Source: Bacteroidota bacterium (lineage in GTDB: Bacteria > Bacteroidota > Bacteroidia > Chitinophagales > Chitinophagaceae). Taken from it: a stretch of 64,000 nt of DNA. Below are positions 24,563 to 33,689 of this stretch, one piece after another; positions within the stretch are counted from its first letter, which is position 1; the number at the start of each line of letters is the position of its first letter. The position numbers and the translations under genes are program-made. The stretch spans positions 1 to 64,000 of the forward strand of contig JAPLEH010000023.1 of NCBI GenBank assembly GCA_026391455.1, written 5' to 3'. The notes beneath the pieces are model-generated. The model ran no database searches and was not told the DNA's origin. It was given only the letters and a program-made list of their open reading frames with translations.

Positions 24563-25968
24563 TCACTCGCATATATATACTTTTTGGGCTGCTTTGTTTG
24601 GCACATGTTGAAACGGCGGCACAGGATACGCTGAAACAACTCTCCATCGAACAAGTGATGGAGATCGTAAAGCGAAATCATCCGGTGGCTAAACAGGCAT
24701 CCCTGCTTATCGACAAAGCGAAAGCCGATGTAACCATTGCCAGGGGAGGTTTTGATCCGCAATTTAAAAATGAACACGCACAAAAAACTTTCGATGGCGT
24801 GGATTACTATAATTATAACCGTCCGGAGATCACGATCCCCACGTGGTTTGGTATTGAGCTCAGCACAGGAATAGAAAACCTGAATGGCGCACGCACCGAT
24901 CCGCAGGAAACCAATGGCCGAACCAGCTATGCGGGTATCAGTATTCCGCTGGCCAAAAACCTGCTGATGGATAAACGCCGGGCGGCTTTGAAGTCAGCAA
25001 AAATATTTGTTGGTGCATCCGTAACGGAGCAAAGGAATATATTGAACAACCTGTTGCTGGATGCGGCGAAAGCATACTGGTATTGGATACAGTATTACCG
25101 CGTTTATAATATCCTGAATGAAGCGGTGATCGTAAATGAAAAAAGGGCAGAACTGGTAAAGACCGGCTACCGTCTTGGCGACAGGCCTGCCATTGATACC
25201 ACGGAAGCGCTCACCCAATTGCAAAGCTTCCAGGTAATGCGTGAAAATGCCTGGATGCAATACCAGAATGCAGGTCTTGATCTGTCGGTGTATCTGTGGT
25301 CAGCCGATAATCAATTACTCACTATACCGCAGGACGCCCTGCCGGCAGATGCCACCCGCATCGATGCCATCAGTAAAGATACCCTTCCGGTTTTGGAGAA
25401 CCTGTTGGATGCCGCAAGAAAAAATCATCCGGAATTGCGACTCTATGATTTCAAGTTGGATGTATTGGAAGTGGAACGAAAATTAAAATTTCAGCAATTG
25501 CTGCCTTCAGTCAATTTTCGTTTCAATCAGCTTGCGAAAGGGTATAATGTATGGAAGACCAGTGGCCCGCTGCTGGAAAACAACTTCCGGTATGGTTTTT
25601 ATGTAGGTATACCGCTCCGGTTTTCTGAAGGAAGAGGAGAGTATAAAAAAGCAAAACTTAAGATCACCGAAACAAAACTCGGGCTTGATTTGAAAAGAGC
25701 CAACGTGGAATTAAAAGTAAAGAGCTATTTCAATGAACTGATGGCGCTTAAAAATCAGGTCGTACTTCAGGAGCGGGCCTATTCCAACTACCTGGTATTG
25801 CAGCGCGGTGAGGAGACCCGTTTCAGGGCCGGTGAAAGCTCCCTGTTTTTGGTGAATGCACGGGAAAATAAAACCCTCGAAGCCATTCAAAAATTACAGG
25901 AATTGAGAACAAAGTACGTAGTAACGCTCAATGCGCTGCAATGGGCGGCAGGTTTGCTGGTTCCCTGA
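24559..25968 (+). CDS. TolC-family outer-membrane channel protein
   Basis: The product has 469 residues with a signal peptide ending near V-E-T-A-A-Q-D. It shows the two long helical repeats of outer-membrane efflux proteins: the first starts at L-S-I-E-Q-V-M-E-I-V-K-R-N-H-P, and the second contains P-E-L-R-L-Y-D-F-K-L. Beta-strand parts contain G-I-E-L-S-T-G-I-E and G-F-Y-V-G-I-P-L-R-F. Trimers form a channel-tunnel through the outer membrane and periplasm. The start codon overlaps the HlyD stop (ATGA), indicating translational coupling and a dedicated partner for this exporter. Confidence 0.92.
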   Translation: MITRIYILFGLLCLAHVETAAQDTLKQLSIEQVMEIVKRNHPVAKQASLLIDKAKADVTIARGGFDPQFKNEHAQKTFDGVDYYNYNRPEITIPTWFGIELSTGIENLNGARTDPQETNGRTSYAGISIPLAKNLLMDKRRAALKSAKIFVGASVTEQRNILNNLLLDAAKAYWYWIQYYRVYNILNEAVIVNEKRAELVKTGYRLGDRPAIDTTEALTQLQSFQVMRENAWMQYQNAGLDLSVYLWSADNQLLTIPQDALPADATRIDAISKDTLPVLENLLDAARKNHPELRLYDFKLDVLEVERKLKFQQLLPSVNFRFNQLAKGYNVWKTSGPLLENNFRYGFYVGIPLRFSEGRGEYKKAKLKITETKLGLDLKRANVELKVKSYFNELMALKNQVVLQERAYSNYLVLQRGEETRFRAGESSLFLVNARENKTLEAIQKLQELRTKYVVTLNALQWAAGLLVP

Positions 25969-25996
25969 GTGCTGAATAAATAACCTGCATAAAGAA

Positions 25997-26039
25997 GTGT
26001 AAATAGTACCGGACATGTAATCTTGTTGTACATTTACAC
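25997..26039. promoter_or_regulatory. Inverted repeat overlapping a promoter-like box
   Basis: GTGTAAAT (25997-26004) and ATTTACAC (26032-26039) are a perfect 8-bp inverted repeat with a 27-nt spacer. The right arm overlaps TACATTTA (26029-26036), one mismatch from TAnnTTTG, upstream of the gene at 26068. An operator is possible. Confidence 0.3.
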
Positions 26040-26067
26040 CTATTAATTTTTGTTGCTGCTAAAACAA

Positions 26068-26403
26068 ATGACGGTCAAAAGAAATAAAAGGCATTGTCGG
26101 CTTTCGCTGACAGGTGGTATATTTTTACTGCTGATACTCTGCTGGCTGTCGGTATGCCTCCCCTTTCAATATCAGTCGCAACATCAAACTAACCGGTTCC
26201 AGACCGAAGAGCAGGATGTCAATTGTGGCATCTTGTTAGAAGACCTGGATGAAAAAGCGCCTTTCACAACGGAAGAGTTCCTTTCTTTCGCGAATTCCGC
26301 TTCGGTGCATCAGTCAGCACCGTTATGCTTTTCAGACAACGGGGCCGTCATCATCAATGCCTGTCACAGGGAATTATTCTCGCCCCCTCCCAATCGGGCC
26401 TGA
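26068..26403 (+). CDS. Small exported protein preceding the SulP transporter gene
   Basis: The product has 111 residues from ATG 26068; the frame is open to a TTG at 26050, which is less likely. A basic N-terminus (K-R-N-K-R-H-C-R) precedes a hydrophobic segment (about 15-33) acting as signal or anchor. The rest is hydrophilic with a C-terminal H-R-E-L-F-S-P-P-P-N-R-A. The general build (signal, acidic middle, Val-His motif, P-P-P tail) is like that of the 93-residue protein at 21192. It lies 75 bp upstream of the SulP gene on the same strand. Function is unknown. Confidence 0.55.
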   Translation: MTVKRNKRHCRLSLTGGIFLLLILCWLSVCLPFQYQSQHQTNRFQTEEQDVNCGILLEDLDEKAPFTTEEFLSFANSASVHQSAPLCFSDNGAVIINACHRELFSPPPNRA

Positions 26404-26478
26404 TCTGATTTTCAAATTGTCTTGTATTTTTTATACGGTCGCATACGGCGGCTTTATTCCCTTTATAAAAAAGAAACT

Positions 26479-28104
26479 ATGATGTTACGTCCAAAAGATT
26501 ATGTAAAAAGCCTGGCGAATGATATACCCTCTTCCATTGTTGTATTTCTGGTGGCATTGCCATTATGCCTGGGAGTAGCACTGGCCTCCGGAGCTCCATT
26601 GTTCAGTGGTATCATTGCCGGTATTGCCGGAGGCATAGTCGTTGGTTTATTCAGTAAATCGCACCTGAGTGTGAGTGGCCCTGCAGCAGGTCTCACTGCT
26701 ATTGTTGCCGCTTCCATTGGCAAACTTCCTTCTTACGAAACATTCCTTGCTGCCGTGGTGATCTGTGGTTTTATACAGATAATACTGGGCTTTCTTAAAG
26801 CGGGAATTGTTGGAGACTATGTACCCAGCAGTGTAATCAAGGGGATGCTGGCTGCTATCGGACTCATTCTGATTCTCAAACAATTTCCCCACCTGATCGG
26901 ATATGATAAAGATTTTGAAGGGGATGAAACGTTCATTCAAAAAGACAATGAAAATACCTTTTCCGGATTATTCAAGGCACTAAGATATGTAACACCCGTA
27001 GCTGTATTGATTGGTGCATCTTGCCTGCTTCTTTATTTCTTATGGGAAAAATTTACAAGCAAACGATCCGGTTTTATCAAACTGATTCCAGCTCCCCTGC
27101 TGGTGGTATTTCTGGGTGTCGGCATTAATGAATTGTTCAAAAGCACCACTTCTTATGGGATAGACCCGGAGCATATGGTAAATCTGCCGGTAGCAGGCTC
27201 AGCGGAAGAGTTCTTTTCTTTTTTCAGTTTTCCGGACTGGACGCATGTAATGAGTAAAGACGTACTGATCACCGCTGCTACGCTGGCCATAGTAGCCAGC
27301 CTGGAGTCTTTGTTGAGTATCGAAGCGGTGGATGATCTGGACCCCTACCAGCGGGTAACCCCCACTAACCGGGAATTGAAAGCACAAGGTATTGGTAATA
27401 TGGTGTCCGGATTTTTCGGTGGATTACCTGTAACCAGTGTTATTGTCCGTTCCTCTGCCAATGTAAATGCCGGTGCAAAAACAAAAATGTCCACGATATT
27501 ACACGGATGCCTGCTATTGATATCCGTTGCTTTTATACCGGTACTGCTCAATCATATTCCTAAATCAGCACTGGCAGCCGTACTCATTTACACGGGGTAC
27601 AAACTCGCCAAACCCTCTCTGTTCAAAGCGTTTTATAAAAAAGGATGGGATCAGTTTATTCCGTTTGTATTGACCATCGTCGCTATCTTATTTACTGATC
27701 TGCTCAAAGGCGTATTAGTGGGTATCGGAGTAGGTTTGCTCTTTGTACTCCGGAGTAATTTCCGTTCCTCTGTATTTGTGGTAAATGATGATAACAAATA
27801 CCTGTTCCGCCTGCGGAAAGATGTATCTTTTCTGAACAAGCCGATCATCAAGCATAAACTGGAACAAGTACCTGAAGGCTCGCATGTGCTGATTGATGCA
27901 GGTCGTGCCGATTTTATAGACAAGGATGTGATCGAAGTTATTGAAGATTTTATTATTGCCGCACCATTGAAAAAAATAACGGTAGAAGTAAAAAGAAGTA
28001 TCTATAAAGAACAGGGCTTTGACCCCGAACTGGTACCTGCCGGAAATGACGGGCGCTATGCGTACGCCGGGAAAAAAGAAACGCCAACAGAACTAAAACC
28101 CTGA
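26479..28104 (+). CDS. SulP-family inorganic anion transporter with STAS domain (probable bicarbonate transporter)
   Basis: The product has 541 residues. I start at the paired ATGs 26479/26482, where the family N-terminus begins (K-D-Y-V-K-S-L-A-N-D-I-P-S-S-I-V-V-F-L-V-A-L-P-L). The core has about 12-14 transmembrane helices with the P-L-C-L-G-V-A-L-A-S-G-A-P-L substrate-site stretch and S-G-P-A-A-G-L-T. Residues about 440-530 form a C-terminal STAS domain (V-L-I-D-A-G-R-A-D-F-I-D). SulP proteins carry sulfate, bicarbonate or other anions. The beta-carbonic anhydrase gene 53 bp downstream makes bicarbonate the likelier substrate, as in BicA-like systems. Confidence 0.9.
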   Translation: MMLRPKDYVKSLANDIPSSIVVFLVALPLCLGVALASGAPLFSGIIAGIAGGIVVGLFSKSHLSVSGPAAGLTAIVAASIGKLPSYETFLAAVVICGFIQIILGFLKAGIVGDYVPSSVIKGMLAAIGLILILKQFPHLIGYDKDFEGDETFIQKDNENTFSGLFKALRYVTPVAVLIGASCLLLYFLWEKFTSKRSGFIKLIPAPLLVVFLGVGINELFKSTTSYGIDPEHMVNLPVAGSAEEFFSFFSFPDWTHVMSKDVLITAATLAIVASLESLLSIEAVDDLDPYQRVTPTNRELKAQGIGNMVSGFFGGLPVTSVIVRSSANVNAGAKTKMSTILHGCLLLISVAFIPVLLNHIPKSALAAVLIYTGYKLAKPSLFKAFYKKGWDQFIPFVLTIVAILFTDLLKGVLVGIGVGLLFVLRSNFRSSVFVVNDDNKYLFRLRKDVSFLNKPIIKHKLEQVPEGSHVLIDAGRADFIDKDVIEVIEDFIIAAPLKKITVEVKRSIYKEQGFDPELVPAGNDGRYAYAGKKETPTELKP

Positions 28105-28112
28105 TACATTTG
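28105..28112 (+). promoter_or_regulatory. Putative internal promoter -7 box before carbonic anhydrase
   Basis: TACATTTG, a perfect TAnnTTTG, begins immediately after the SulP stop codon and 53 bp before the carbonic anhydrase ATG. The gene could thus be transcribed both with SulP and on its own. No good -33 TTG was found. Confidence 0.35.
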
Positions 28113-28157
28113 TAAGAGCAAAACAGTCATAACATCAATCATAACTAAAATTAAAAT

Positions 28158-28790
28158 ATGAAATCATACGAAAAATTATTGCTTGAAAATAAAGCCTGGG
28201 CCAGTGAAAAAGTGGATACGGATCCTGAGTTTTTCAACCGCCTGGCTCACCTGCAAACACCGGAATTTTTATGGATCGGTTGCAGCGACAGCCGGGTACC
28301 TGCCAATGAAATTACCGGTACACAGCCCGGTGAAATATTTGTTCACCGCAATGTGGCCAACATGGTAGTACATACTGACCTGAACCTGCTGACCGTGCTG
28401 GATTATGCAGTCAATCACTTGAAGGTAAAACACGTGATCGTGTGCGGTCATTACGGATGCGGTGGGGTGATCGCCTCTATGACCAATCATAATTTTGGCA
28501 TCATCAACAAATGGCTGCGTAATATCAAAGATGTATACCGTTTTCACCGGGAAGAAATAGACAGTATTCAGGACGAAACGACCAAACGTGACAGAATGGT
28601 GGAACTGAATGTGCAGGAACAGGTGATGAACCTGGCCAAAACGTCTATTGTACAAAAAGCCTGGGCACACGAACAGCGTCCGCATCTGCATGGATGGGTT
28701 TATGGATTAAAGGATGGCCTCATTAAACCCGTATTTGAAATGCCGGCAGGTACACATATTGATCCCTTGTACGAATTTGATGATCTCTGA
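28158..28790 (+). CDS. can: Beta-class carbonic anhydrase
   Basis: The 210-residue zinc enzyme interconverts CO2 and bicarbonate in the cytosol. The zinc ligands and catalytic dyad are explicit: Cys42-Ser-Asp44-Ser-Arg46, then His98-Tyr-Gly-Cys101 followed by G-G-V. Length and motif spacing fit the Can/CynT group. The SulP transporter upstream and the SbtA symporter and NhaD antiporter further down place it in an inorganic-carbon module that supplies bicarbonate to carboxylases. The next gene is convergent and ends one base after this one. Confidence 0.95.
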   Translation: MKSYEKLLLENKAWASEKVDTDPEFFNRLAHLQTPEFLWIGCSDSRVPANEITGTQPGEIFVHRNVANMVVHTDLNLLTVLDYAVNHLKVKHVIVCGHYGCGGVIASMTNHNFGIINKWLRNIKDVYRFHREEIDSIQDETTKRDRMVELNVQEQVMNLAKTSIVQKAWAHEQRPHLHGWVYGLKDGLIKPVFEMPAGTHIDPLYEFDDL

Positions 28791-29714
28791 TCAATAGTTT
28801 TCTGACCAATTGAATTTATCGCGTATTATATGCTGTTTTTCGCGGCGGAGGTACGTGAGAAATCGATCAGCTACCGGTGAGAGTTTTTTCCCTTTCAGCC
28901 AGATAAGATTCCAGACAGACTGAATGGGAAGGCCTTTCACCGGTATTATTTTCAGATCACCGTTCTTAAGTTCATTCTTTATACCGATAAGTGGCATAAT
29001 TGAATAGCCAAGGCCTTCGATCACCGCCTGTTTCACCGCTTCATTCGACGTAAGCTCCATTTTCTTTTTAACCTGTAACCTGTTCCGTTCCAGGAATTTT
29101 TCCATGGTATGCCGGGTTCCCGAACCGGGTTCACGGAAAATCAGCGGTATATTATCCAGTATGCTTTTATCATAGGTCTTCCGGTGAAAAGGGTGCCCTC
29201 CTTCGCCCACCAGAAAGAGTTTATTGCGGAGCAATTCCAGTTTCTCCACTTTCAGGTTTTCCGGCAATACCGAAACCAATGAAAAATCCACTTCATTTTC
29301 TTCCAGTGAAATGATTACTTTGGCTTTATTCGTAACATCCATTTGCAATTCGGCCTCCTCATATTGCTTCATAAACCCGGAAAGAAATGAAGGCATGATG
29401 TACTTACCTGTCGATACGATGGATAACTTCAGCCTGCCCGATAGTTTTCCCCTGAATGCCTGCGAGCGGTAATTGATCGCATGCACTTCATCCAGGATAT
29501 TGCGTGCGGCAATGGCAATTTCTTTTCCAAAATCCGTAATGTAGAGGCGCCGGCCCACCACCTCCGTAAGCGGTACATCAAACTGGTCCTGAAAATTCTT
29601 TAACTGAATGGATACAGCGGGCTGTGTGAGGTGCAGCTCCTCCGAGGCACGGGTAATACTTTTCAACTCGGAAACCTTGAGGTAAACGGCCAGTTGATGC
29701 AGGGTGTAGTTCAT
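28791..29714 (-). CDS. LysR-type transcriptional regulator (CbbR/CynR-like)
   Basis: The product has 307 residues. The N-terminal winged helix-turn-helix (about 1-60) reads L-H-Q-L-A-V-Y-L-K-V-S-E, L-H-L-T-Q-P-A-V-S-I-Q-L-K. A linker helix and a periplasmic-binding-protein-like effector domain (about 90-295) follow. The gene is divergent from isocitrate dehydrogenase (83 bp between starts) and flanked by bicarbonate-handling genes, so it probably controls one or both divergent units. LysR regulators usually act on a divergent neighbour. Related regulators (CbbR, CmpR) control carbon-assimilation genes, which fits but does not prove the target. Effector unknown. Confidence 0.93.
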   Translation of the reverse strand: MNYTLHQLAVYLKVSELKSITRASEELHLTQPAVSIQLKNFQDQFDVPLTEVVGRRLYITDFGKEIAIAARNILDEVHAINYRSQAFRGKLSGRLKLSIVSTGKYIMPSFLSGFMKQYEEAELQMDVTNKAKVIISLEENEVDFSLVSVLPENLKVEKLELLRNKLFLVGEGGHPFHRKTYDKSILDNIPLIFREPGSGTRHTMEKFLERNRLQVKKKMELTSNEAVKQAVIEGLGYSIMPLIGIKNELKNGDLKIIPVKGLPIQSVWNLIWLKGKKLSPVADRFLTYLRREKQHIIRDKFNWSENY

Positions 29715-29738
29715 AAATTTTTTTTATGTATATCATCA

Positions 29739-29746
29739 CAAAGATA
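29739..29746 (-). promoter_or_regulatory. Putative promoter -7 box of the LysR gene
   Basis: On the reverse strand the bases read TATCTTTG, a perfect TAnnTTTG, 24 nt before the LysR ATG. The opposite strand carries GATATTTG (29772-29779, one mismatch) toward the dehydrogenase gene. Confidence 0.4.
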
Positions 29747-29797
29747 AATAAACATATATGAAAAAGCGGGCGGATATTTGCATCCTAAACCAGGGAT

Positions 29798-31240
29798 ATG
29801 TCAACACAAAAAATCACTATAATTAAAGGGGATGGAATAGGCCCGGAAATCATGAACGCCACGCTCGCCATTCTGCAGGCAGCCGGAGCGGACATTGAAA
29901 CGGAAGAAACAGAAGCCGGTGAAAAAATTTATCTCTCGGGCATTACCAGCGGTATCGCCCCGGACGCATGGGACATTATCCGGAAAAACAAAGTACTTCT
30001 CAAAGCTCCCATAACAACACCTCAGGGAAGCGGATACAAAAGTCTGAATGTAAGTATCCGCAAATTCCTGGGGCTCTATGCCAATGTGCGTCCTTGTATC
30101 AGCCTGCATCCCTTTGTACGCACCAAGCACCCGAATATGGATCTCGTGATCATTCGTGAAAATGAAGAAGATTTGTATGCAGGTATCGAACATCAGCAAA
30201 CGGATGAAGTGGTGCAATGCCTGAAACTCATAAGCCGGCCGGGTTGTGAAAAAATAATCCGGTATGCTTTTGAATATGCCAAACTCTACGAGCGTAAAAA
30301 GGTAAGCTGTTTCACCAAAGACAATATCATGAAACAAACCGATGGGTTATTTCATAAGGTCTTCAATGAAATAGCCGCCGAATACCCGGAGATTGCCAAC
30401 GAACACATGATCATTGACATTGGCACAGCGAAACTGGCCGATACGCCTGAGCAATTTGACGTGATCGTAACACCTAATCTCTACGGTGATGTAATATCGG
30501 ATGTGGCCGCACAGATCACGGGTTCTGTAGGACTGGCCGGCTCAGCCAATATTGGTGAGGAATGTGCCATGTTTGAAGCCATTCACGGATCGGCCCCGCT
30601 TATTGCCGGTACCGGCACAGCTAATCCTTCGGGACTCTTACAGGGAGCGGTACAGATGCTCAACTATATCGGGCAAACGGAAGTGGCGGCTGCCATTCAA
30701 AATGCCTGGTTGAAAACGATTGAAGATGGTATACACACGGCTGATATCTATAAAGAAGGTTTTAGTATAGAAAAGGCAAGTACGCAGCGATTTACGGAAG
30801 CAGTAATCGCAAATCTGGGTCAGCTTCCTGCTACGTTTCCGGTGGCCTATTTTGGAAAAAATCAAACCATACAACTGCCCGCCTATAAACGTAAGCCCGC
30901 AGCACATAAAGAACTGGTAGGGGTAGACCTCTTTGTACATTGGCAAAAAACCAATCCTGAACAATTGGCCGCGCAGATAAAGCAACTGGAAACCGAAGAG
31001 ATCAAACTAACCATGATCACCAACAGGGGTATTAAAGTATGGCCGGATGGATTTAAAGAAACTTTTTGCACAGACCACTGGCGTTGCCGCTTCAAACCGG
31101 TATCCGGTGCCAGTATCAAAAAAGAACATATCGTAAATCTGCTTTCAAAAGCAATTCACGAAGAAACAGATATTATTAAAACAGAAAACCTGTACACATT
31201 CGATGGAGAGCCCGCCTTTTCACTGGGGCAGGGGCAGTAA
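29798..31240 (+). CDS. icd: NADP-dependent isocitrate dehydrogenase, Thermus-type long form
   Basis: The product has 480 residues. The isopropylmalate/isocitrate dehydrogenase core (1-335) shows I-K-G-D-G-I-G-P-E-I, the substrate loop S-L-N-V-S-I-R-K, I-I-R-E-N-E-E-D-L-Y-A-G, and the metal-binding T-P-N-L-Y-G-D-V-I-S-D. An extra C-terminal domain of about 140 residues follows, as in the Thermus-like subgroup that is longer than the E. coli enzyme. The reaction oxidatively decarboxylates isocitrate to 2-oxoglutarate and CO2. The gene stands in the middle of bicarbonate transport genes and is divergent from a LysR regulator. A strong terminator follows the stop. Confidence 0.9.
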   Translation: MSTQKITIIKGDGIGPEIMNATLAILQAAGADIETEETEAGEKIYLSGITSGIAPDAWDIIRKNKVLLKAPITTPQGSGYKSLNVSIRKFLGLYANVRPCISLHPFVRTKHPNMDLVIIRENEEDLYAGIEHQQTDEVVQCLKLISRPGCEKIIRYAFEYAKLYERKKVSCFTKDNIMKQTDGLFHKVFNEIAAEYPEIANEHMIIDIGTAKLADTPEQFDVIVTPNLYGDVISDVAAQITGSVGLAGSANIGEECAMFEAIHGSAPLIAGTGTANPSGLLQGAVQMLNYIGQTEVAAAIQNAWLKTIEDGIHTADIYKEGFSIEKASTQRFTEAVIANLGQLPATFPVAYFGKNQTIQLPAYKRKPAAHKELVGVDLFVHWQKTNPEQLAAQIKQLETEEIKLTMITNRGIKVWPDGFKETFCTDHWRCRFKPVSGASIKKEHIVNLLSKAIHEETDIIKTENLYTFDGEPAFSLGQGQ

Positions 31241-31307
31241 TTCGCTCAATGTGTGTGAACGATACGTCTATACACTCGTCAATTAGTATAGTAGTTTTAG
31301 CAGCAGA

Positions 31308-31357
31308 AGTCCGGAGGCCGGTTGTTTTTACTCCCGTCCCTTTCCGGACTCTTTTTT
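31308..31357 (+). terminator. Rho-independent terminator after icd
   Basis: AGTCCGGA (31308-31315) pairs with TCCGGACT (31343-31350) and is followed by C-T6. It separates icd from the sbtA-like gene that starts at 31380. Confidence 0.8.
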
Positions 31358-31379
31358 GCAACCAAAATTGTAACCGCGA

Positions 31380-32342
31380 ATGGATTATTCCCTGATTCTT
31401 AGTAATCTTACTAACCCGACTCTGCTTTTTTTTATTTTGGGCGTGGTGGCTATCCTGATCCGCTCTGATCTGGAAATACCGGCTCCCAGCTCCCGGTTTA
31501 TTTCACTCTACCTGCTCTTCTCAATTGGTTTCAAGGGAGGCATGGAGCTCGCCCACAGCGGCATCAATGCGGAAGTGGCGCTTACGCTGGGGCTGGCCAT
31601 TGTTTTTGCATTGCTGGTGCCTCTTTATACTTTTTTCATTCTCCGTAAAAAACTTGATGTATATAATGCCGGGGCAGTGGCAGCCACGTATGGATCGGTG
31701 AGCGCAGTAACTTTTGTAACCGCCTGTAGTTTTCTGGCCGATAAAAACATTTCATTTGGTGGTCATATGGTGGCAGCCATGGCATTAATGGAATCTCCTG
31801 CCATCATCATTGGTGTGATTCTGATCCGTAAATTCAGCAACGGAAAATCCGGCACCCATTCAACCGGTCATATCATAAGAGAAGCATTCAGCAATGGCTC
31901 CGTATTAATGATTTTGGGTAGCCTGATCATCGGCATCGTGGCCGATGAAAAACAAGCGGAAGGGATTAAGCCTTTTACCAGCGATATATTTAAAGGATTC
32001 CTGGCTGTATTCATGCTCGATATGGGCATGACCGCCACCAAACGGATCCAGGCTTTTAAACAGGGAGGATTATTTCTGACGCTCTTCGGGATACTGATAC
32101 CTGTATTTAATGCCTGCCTTGCCATATTGCTGGCGCATAGTTTCGGTATTGCGGATGGTAATGCCTTTCTCCTTGCGATTCTGGCTTCCAGTGCGTCGTA
32201 TATTGCTGTACCGGCCGCCCTTCGACTGGCCGTACCGCAGGCAGACCCGGGGTATTATATTCCTATGGCTCTCGCTATTACCTTCCCCTTTAATATTGTA
32301 GTTGGCATCCCATTATATTATGGGTTACTTGCGATTCTGTAG
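31380..32342 (+). CDS. sbtA: Sodium-dependent bicarbonate transporter, SbtA family
   Basis: The product has 320 residues with about ten transmembrane helices arranged as two inverted halves. Typical sections are N-L-T-N-P-T-L-L-F-F-I-L-G, F-S-I-G-F-K-G-G-M-E-L, A-A-T-Y-G-S-V-S-A-V-T-F-V-T-A, A-L-M-E-S-P-A-I, the mirrored F-L-D/M-L-D-M-G-M-T-A and A-S-S-A-S-Y-I-A-V-P-A-A-L-R. Cyanobacterial SbtA imports HCO3- with Na+ and is inhibited by the PII-like SbtB. I see no sbtB gene in the window. The ATG lies 22 nt after the icd terminator. Its convergent neighbour, an NhaD antiporter, could maintain the Na+ gradient that this symporter needs. Confidence 0.92.
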   Translation: MDYSLILSNLTNPTLLFFILGVVAILIRSDLEIPAPSSRFISLYLLFSIGFKGGMELAHSGINAEVALTLGLAIVFALLVPLYTFFILRKKLDVYNAGAVAATYGSVSAVTFVTACSFLADKNISFGGHMVAAMALMESPAIIIGVILIRKFSNGKSGTHSTGHIIREAFSNGSVLMILGSLIIGIVADEKQAEGIKPFTSDIFKGFLAVFMLDMGMTATKRIQAFKQGGLFLTLFGILIPVFNACLAILLAHSFGIADGNAFLLAILASSASYIAVPAALRLAVPQADPGYYIPMALAITFPFNIVVGIPLYYGLLAIL

Positions 32343-32372
32343 CAGGATTACGTTAGCCATTGTACTGTTTCA

Positions 32373-33659
32373 TTATACGCTTGCCAGCAGGTAATGTTGC
32401 AAAATAAAAACCGCCGCACCTGCCAGATAGCCAATAAGCGCGAGCCATCCGATCTTTTTGAGGTACCAGAAGAATTCTATTTTCTCTAACCCCATGGCGG
32501 CTACGCCTGCCGCTGACCCAATAATGAGGCAACTACCCCCGGTGCCTGCACAATAGGCGAGAAACTCCCAGAAGAAATGCCCGGTGGGATATTGATCGAG
32601 TCCATACATGCCCTGTGCTGCAGCTACCAACGGTACATTATCCACCACCGATGACAGCAAACCGATCATCATGGTAATAATCTTAATGTTTCCAATGGTC
32701 TCGTTCATACTGGCAGCCAGGTCGGTGAGCACACCGGTAACCTGGAGCGCTGCAATACTAAGCAGTATGCCCAGGAAGAATAATATACTTGGCGTATCTA
32801 TTTTCCGCAGTGCGTGATTCACCGAATACAATCCTTTTTCTGCTTCATCTTTTCCACTGTGGATCATCTCCGTAATCACCCACATTACGCCCAATCCCAG
32901 CAATACACCCATATAGGGAGGTAAATGCGTGATTGTTTTAAATACTGGTACAAATAATAAACTGCAAAGCCCCACCCAAAACACCGTGTTGCGTTCCCGG
33001 CGGGTATTGTCAAACGGTTCAATATCCTGTTTGCGCTCCGTCTGCTCCACCTGCCCGCTTACCTGCCGGCTGATGATATAAGCCGGTACTACAAAACAAA
33101 CCAGGCTGGGCAGAAAAGTCTGTACGATGATACTTCCCGCCGTGATCTGACCGCCAATCCAGAGCATGGTGGTGGTTACATCTCCAATGGGGCTCCAGGC
33201 ACCTCCGGCATTGGCAGCAATGATGATGAGGCCGGCAAATAGAAGCCGTTCTTTTTTATCGGGAATAATGATACGCAGCAGGGATATCATTACGATGGTG
33301 GTGGTCAGATTATCGAGTATGGCGGACAGGAAAAAAGAAATGAATCCAACGATCCATATCAGTTTTTTCTTGTTCGTGGTATTGATGCGGCGGGTGATGA
33401 TCTCAAAGCCATCGTGTGCATCGATCAGCTCCACGATCGTCATGGCGCCGAGTAGAAAAAACAGGATGCCCGATACTTCACCCAGGTATTCAGTAAGCTG
33501 GTGCGCCGGAGAAGCTGCTTCGGGGGCCATCATTGCAAATACGGTCCAGCACAACACGCCGGTTATTAAAGCAGTAGCCGCTTTGTTGACTTTCAGCGGG
33601 TGCTCCATGGCAATTGCCAGATAACCGAGGATGAATATGATACTTATGATGATGATCAT
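32373..33659 (-). CDS. nhaD: Na+/H+ antiporter, NhaD type
   Basis: The product has 428 residues with about 12 transmembrane helices (ArsB/NhaD superfamily). Diagnostic stretches are A-I-L-D-N-L-T-T-T-I-V-M, G-G-A-W-S-P-I-G-D-V-T-T-T-M-L-W, S-S-V-V-D-N-V-P-L-V-A-A and T-G-G-S-C-L-I-I-G-S-A-A-G. The first two carry the D-N-x-T-T and S-P-I-G-D residues used for cation and proton exchange. It exports Na+ in exchange for H+ across the inner membrane. The gene is convergent with sbtA (30 bp between stops), and together they suggest a sodium cycle that drives bicarbonate uptake. Confidence 0.92.
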   Translation of the reverse strand: MIIIISIIFILGYLAIAMEHPLKVNKAATALITGVLCWTVFAMMAPEAASPAHQLTEYLGEVSGILFFLLGAMTIVELIDAHDGFEIITRRINTTNKKKLIWIVGFISFFLSAILDNLTTTIVMISLLRIIIPDKKERLLFAGLIIIAANAGGAWSPIGDVTTTMLWIGGQITAGSIIVQTFLPSLVCFVVPAYIISRQVSGQVEQTERKQDIEPFDNTRRERNTVFWVGLCSLLFVPVFKTITHLPPYMGVLLGLGVMWVITEMIHSGKDEAEKGLYSVNHALRKIDTPSILFFLGILLSIAALQVTGVLTDLAASMNETIGNIKIITMMIGLLSSVVDNVPLVAAAQGMYGLDQYPTGHFFWEFLAYCAGTGGSCLIIGSAAGVAAMGLEKIEFFWYLKKIGWLALIGYLAGAAVFILQHYLLASV

Positions 33660-33689
33660 TGTTAACTATTAACGGATTGGCTTACTGTT

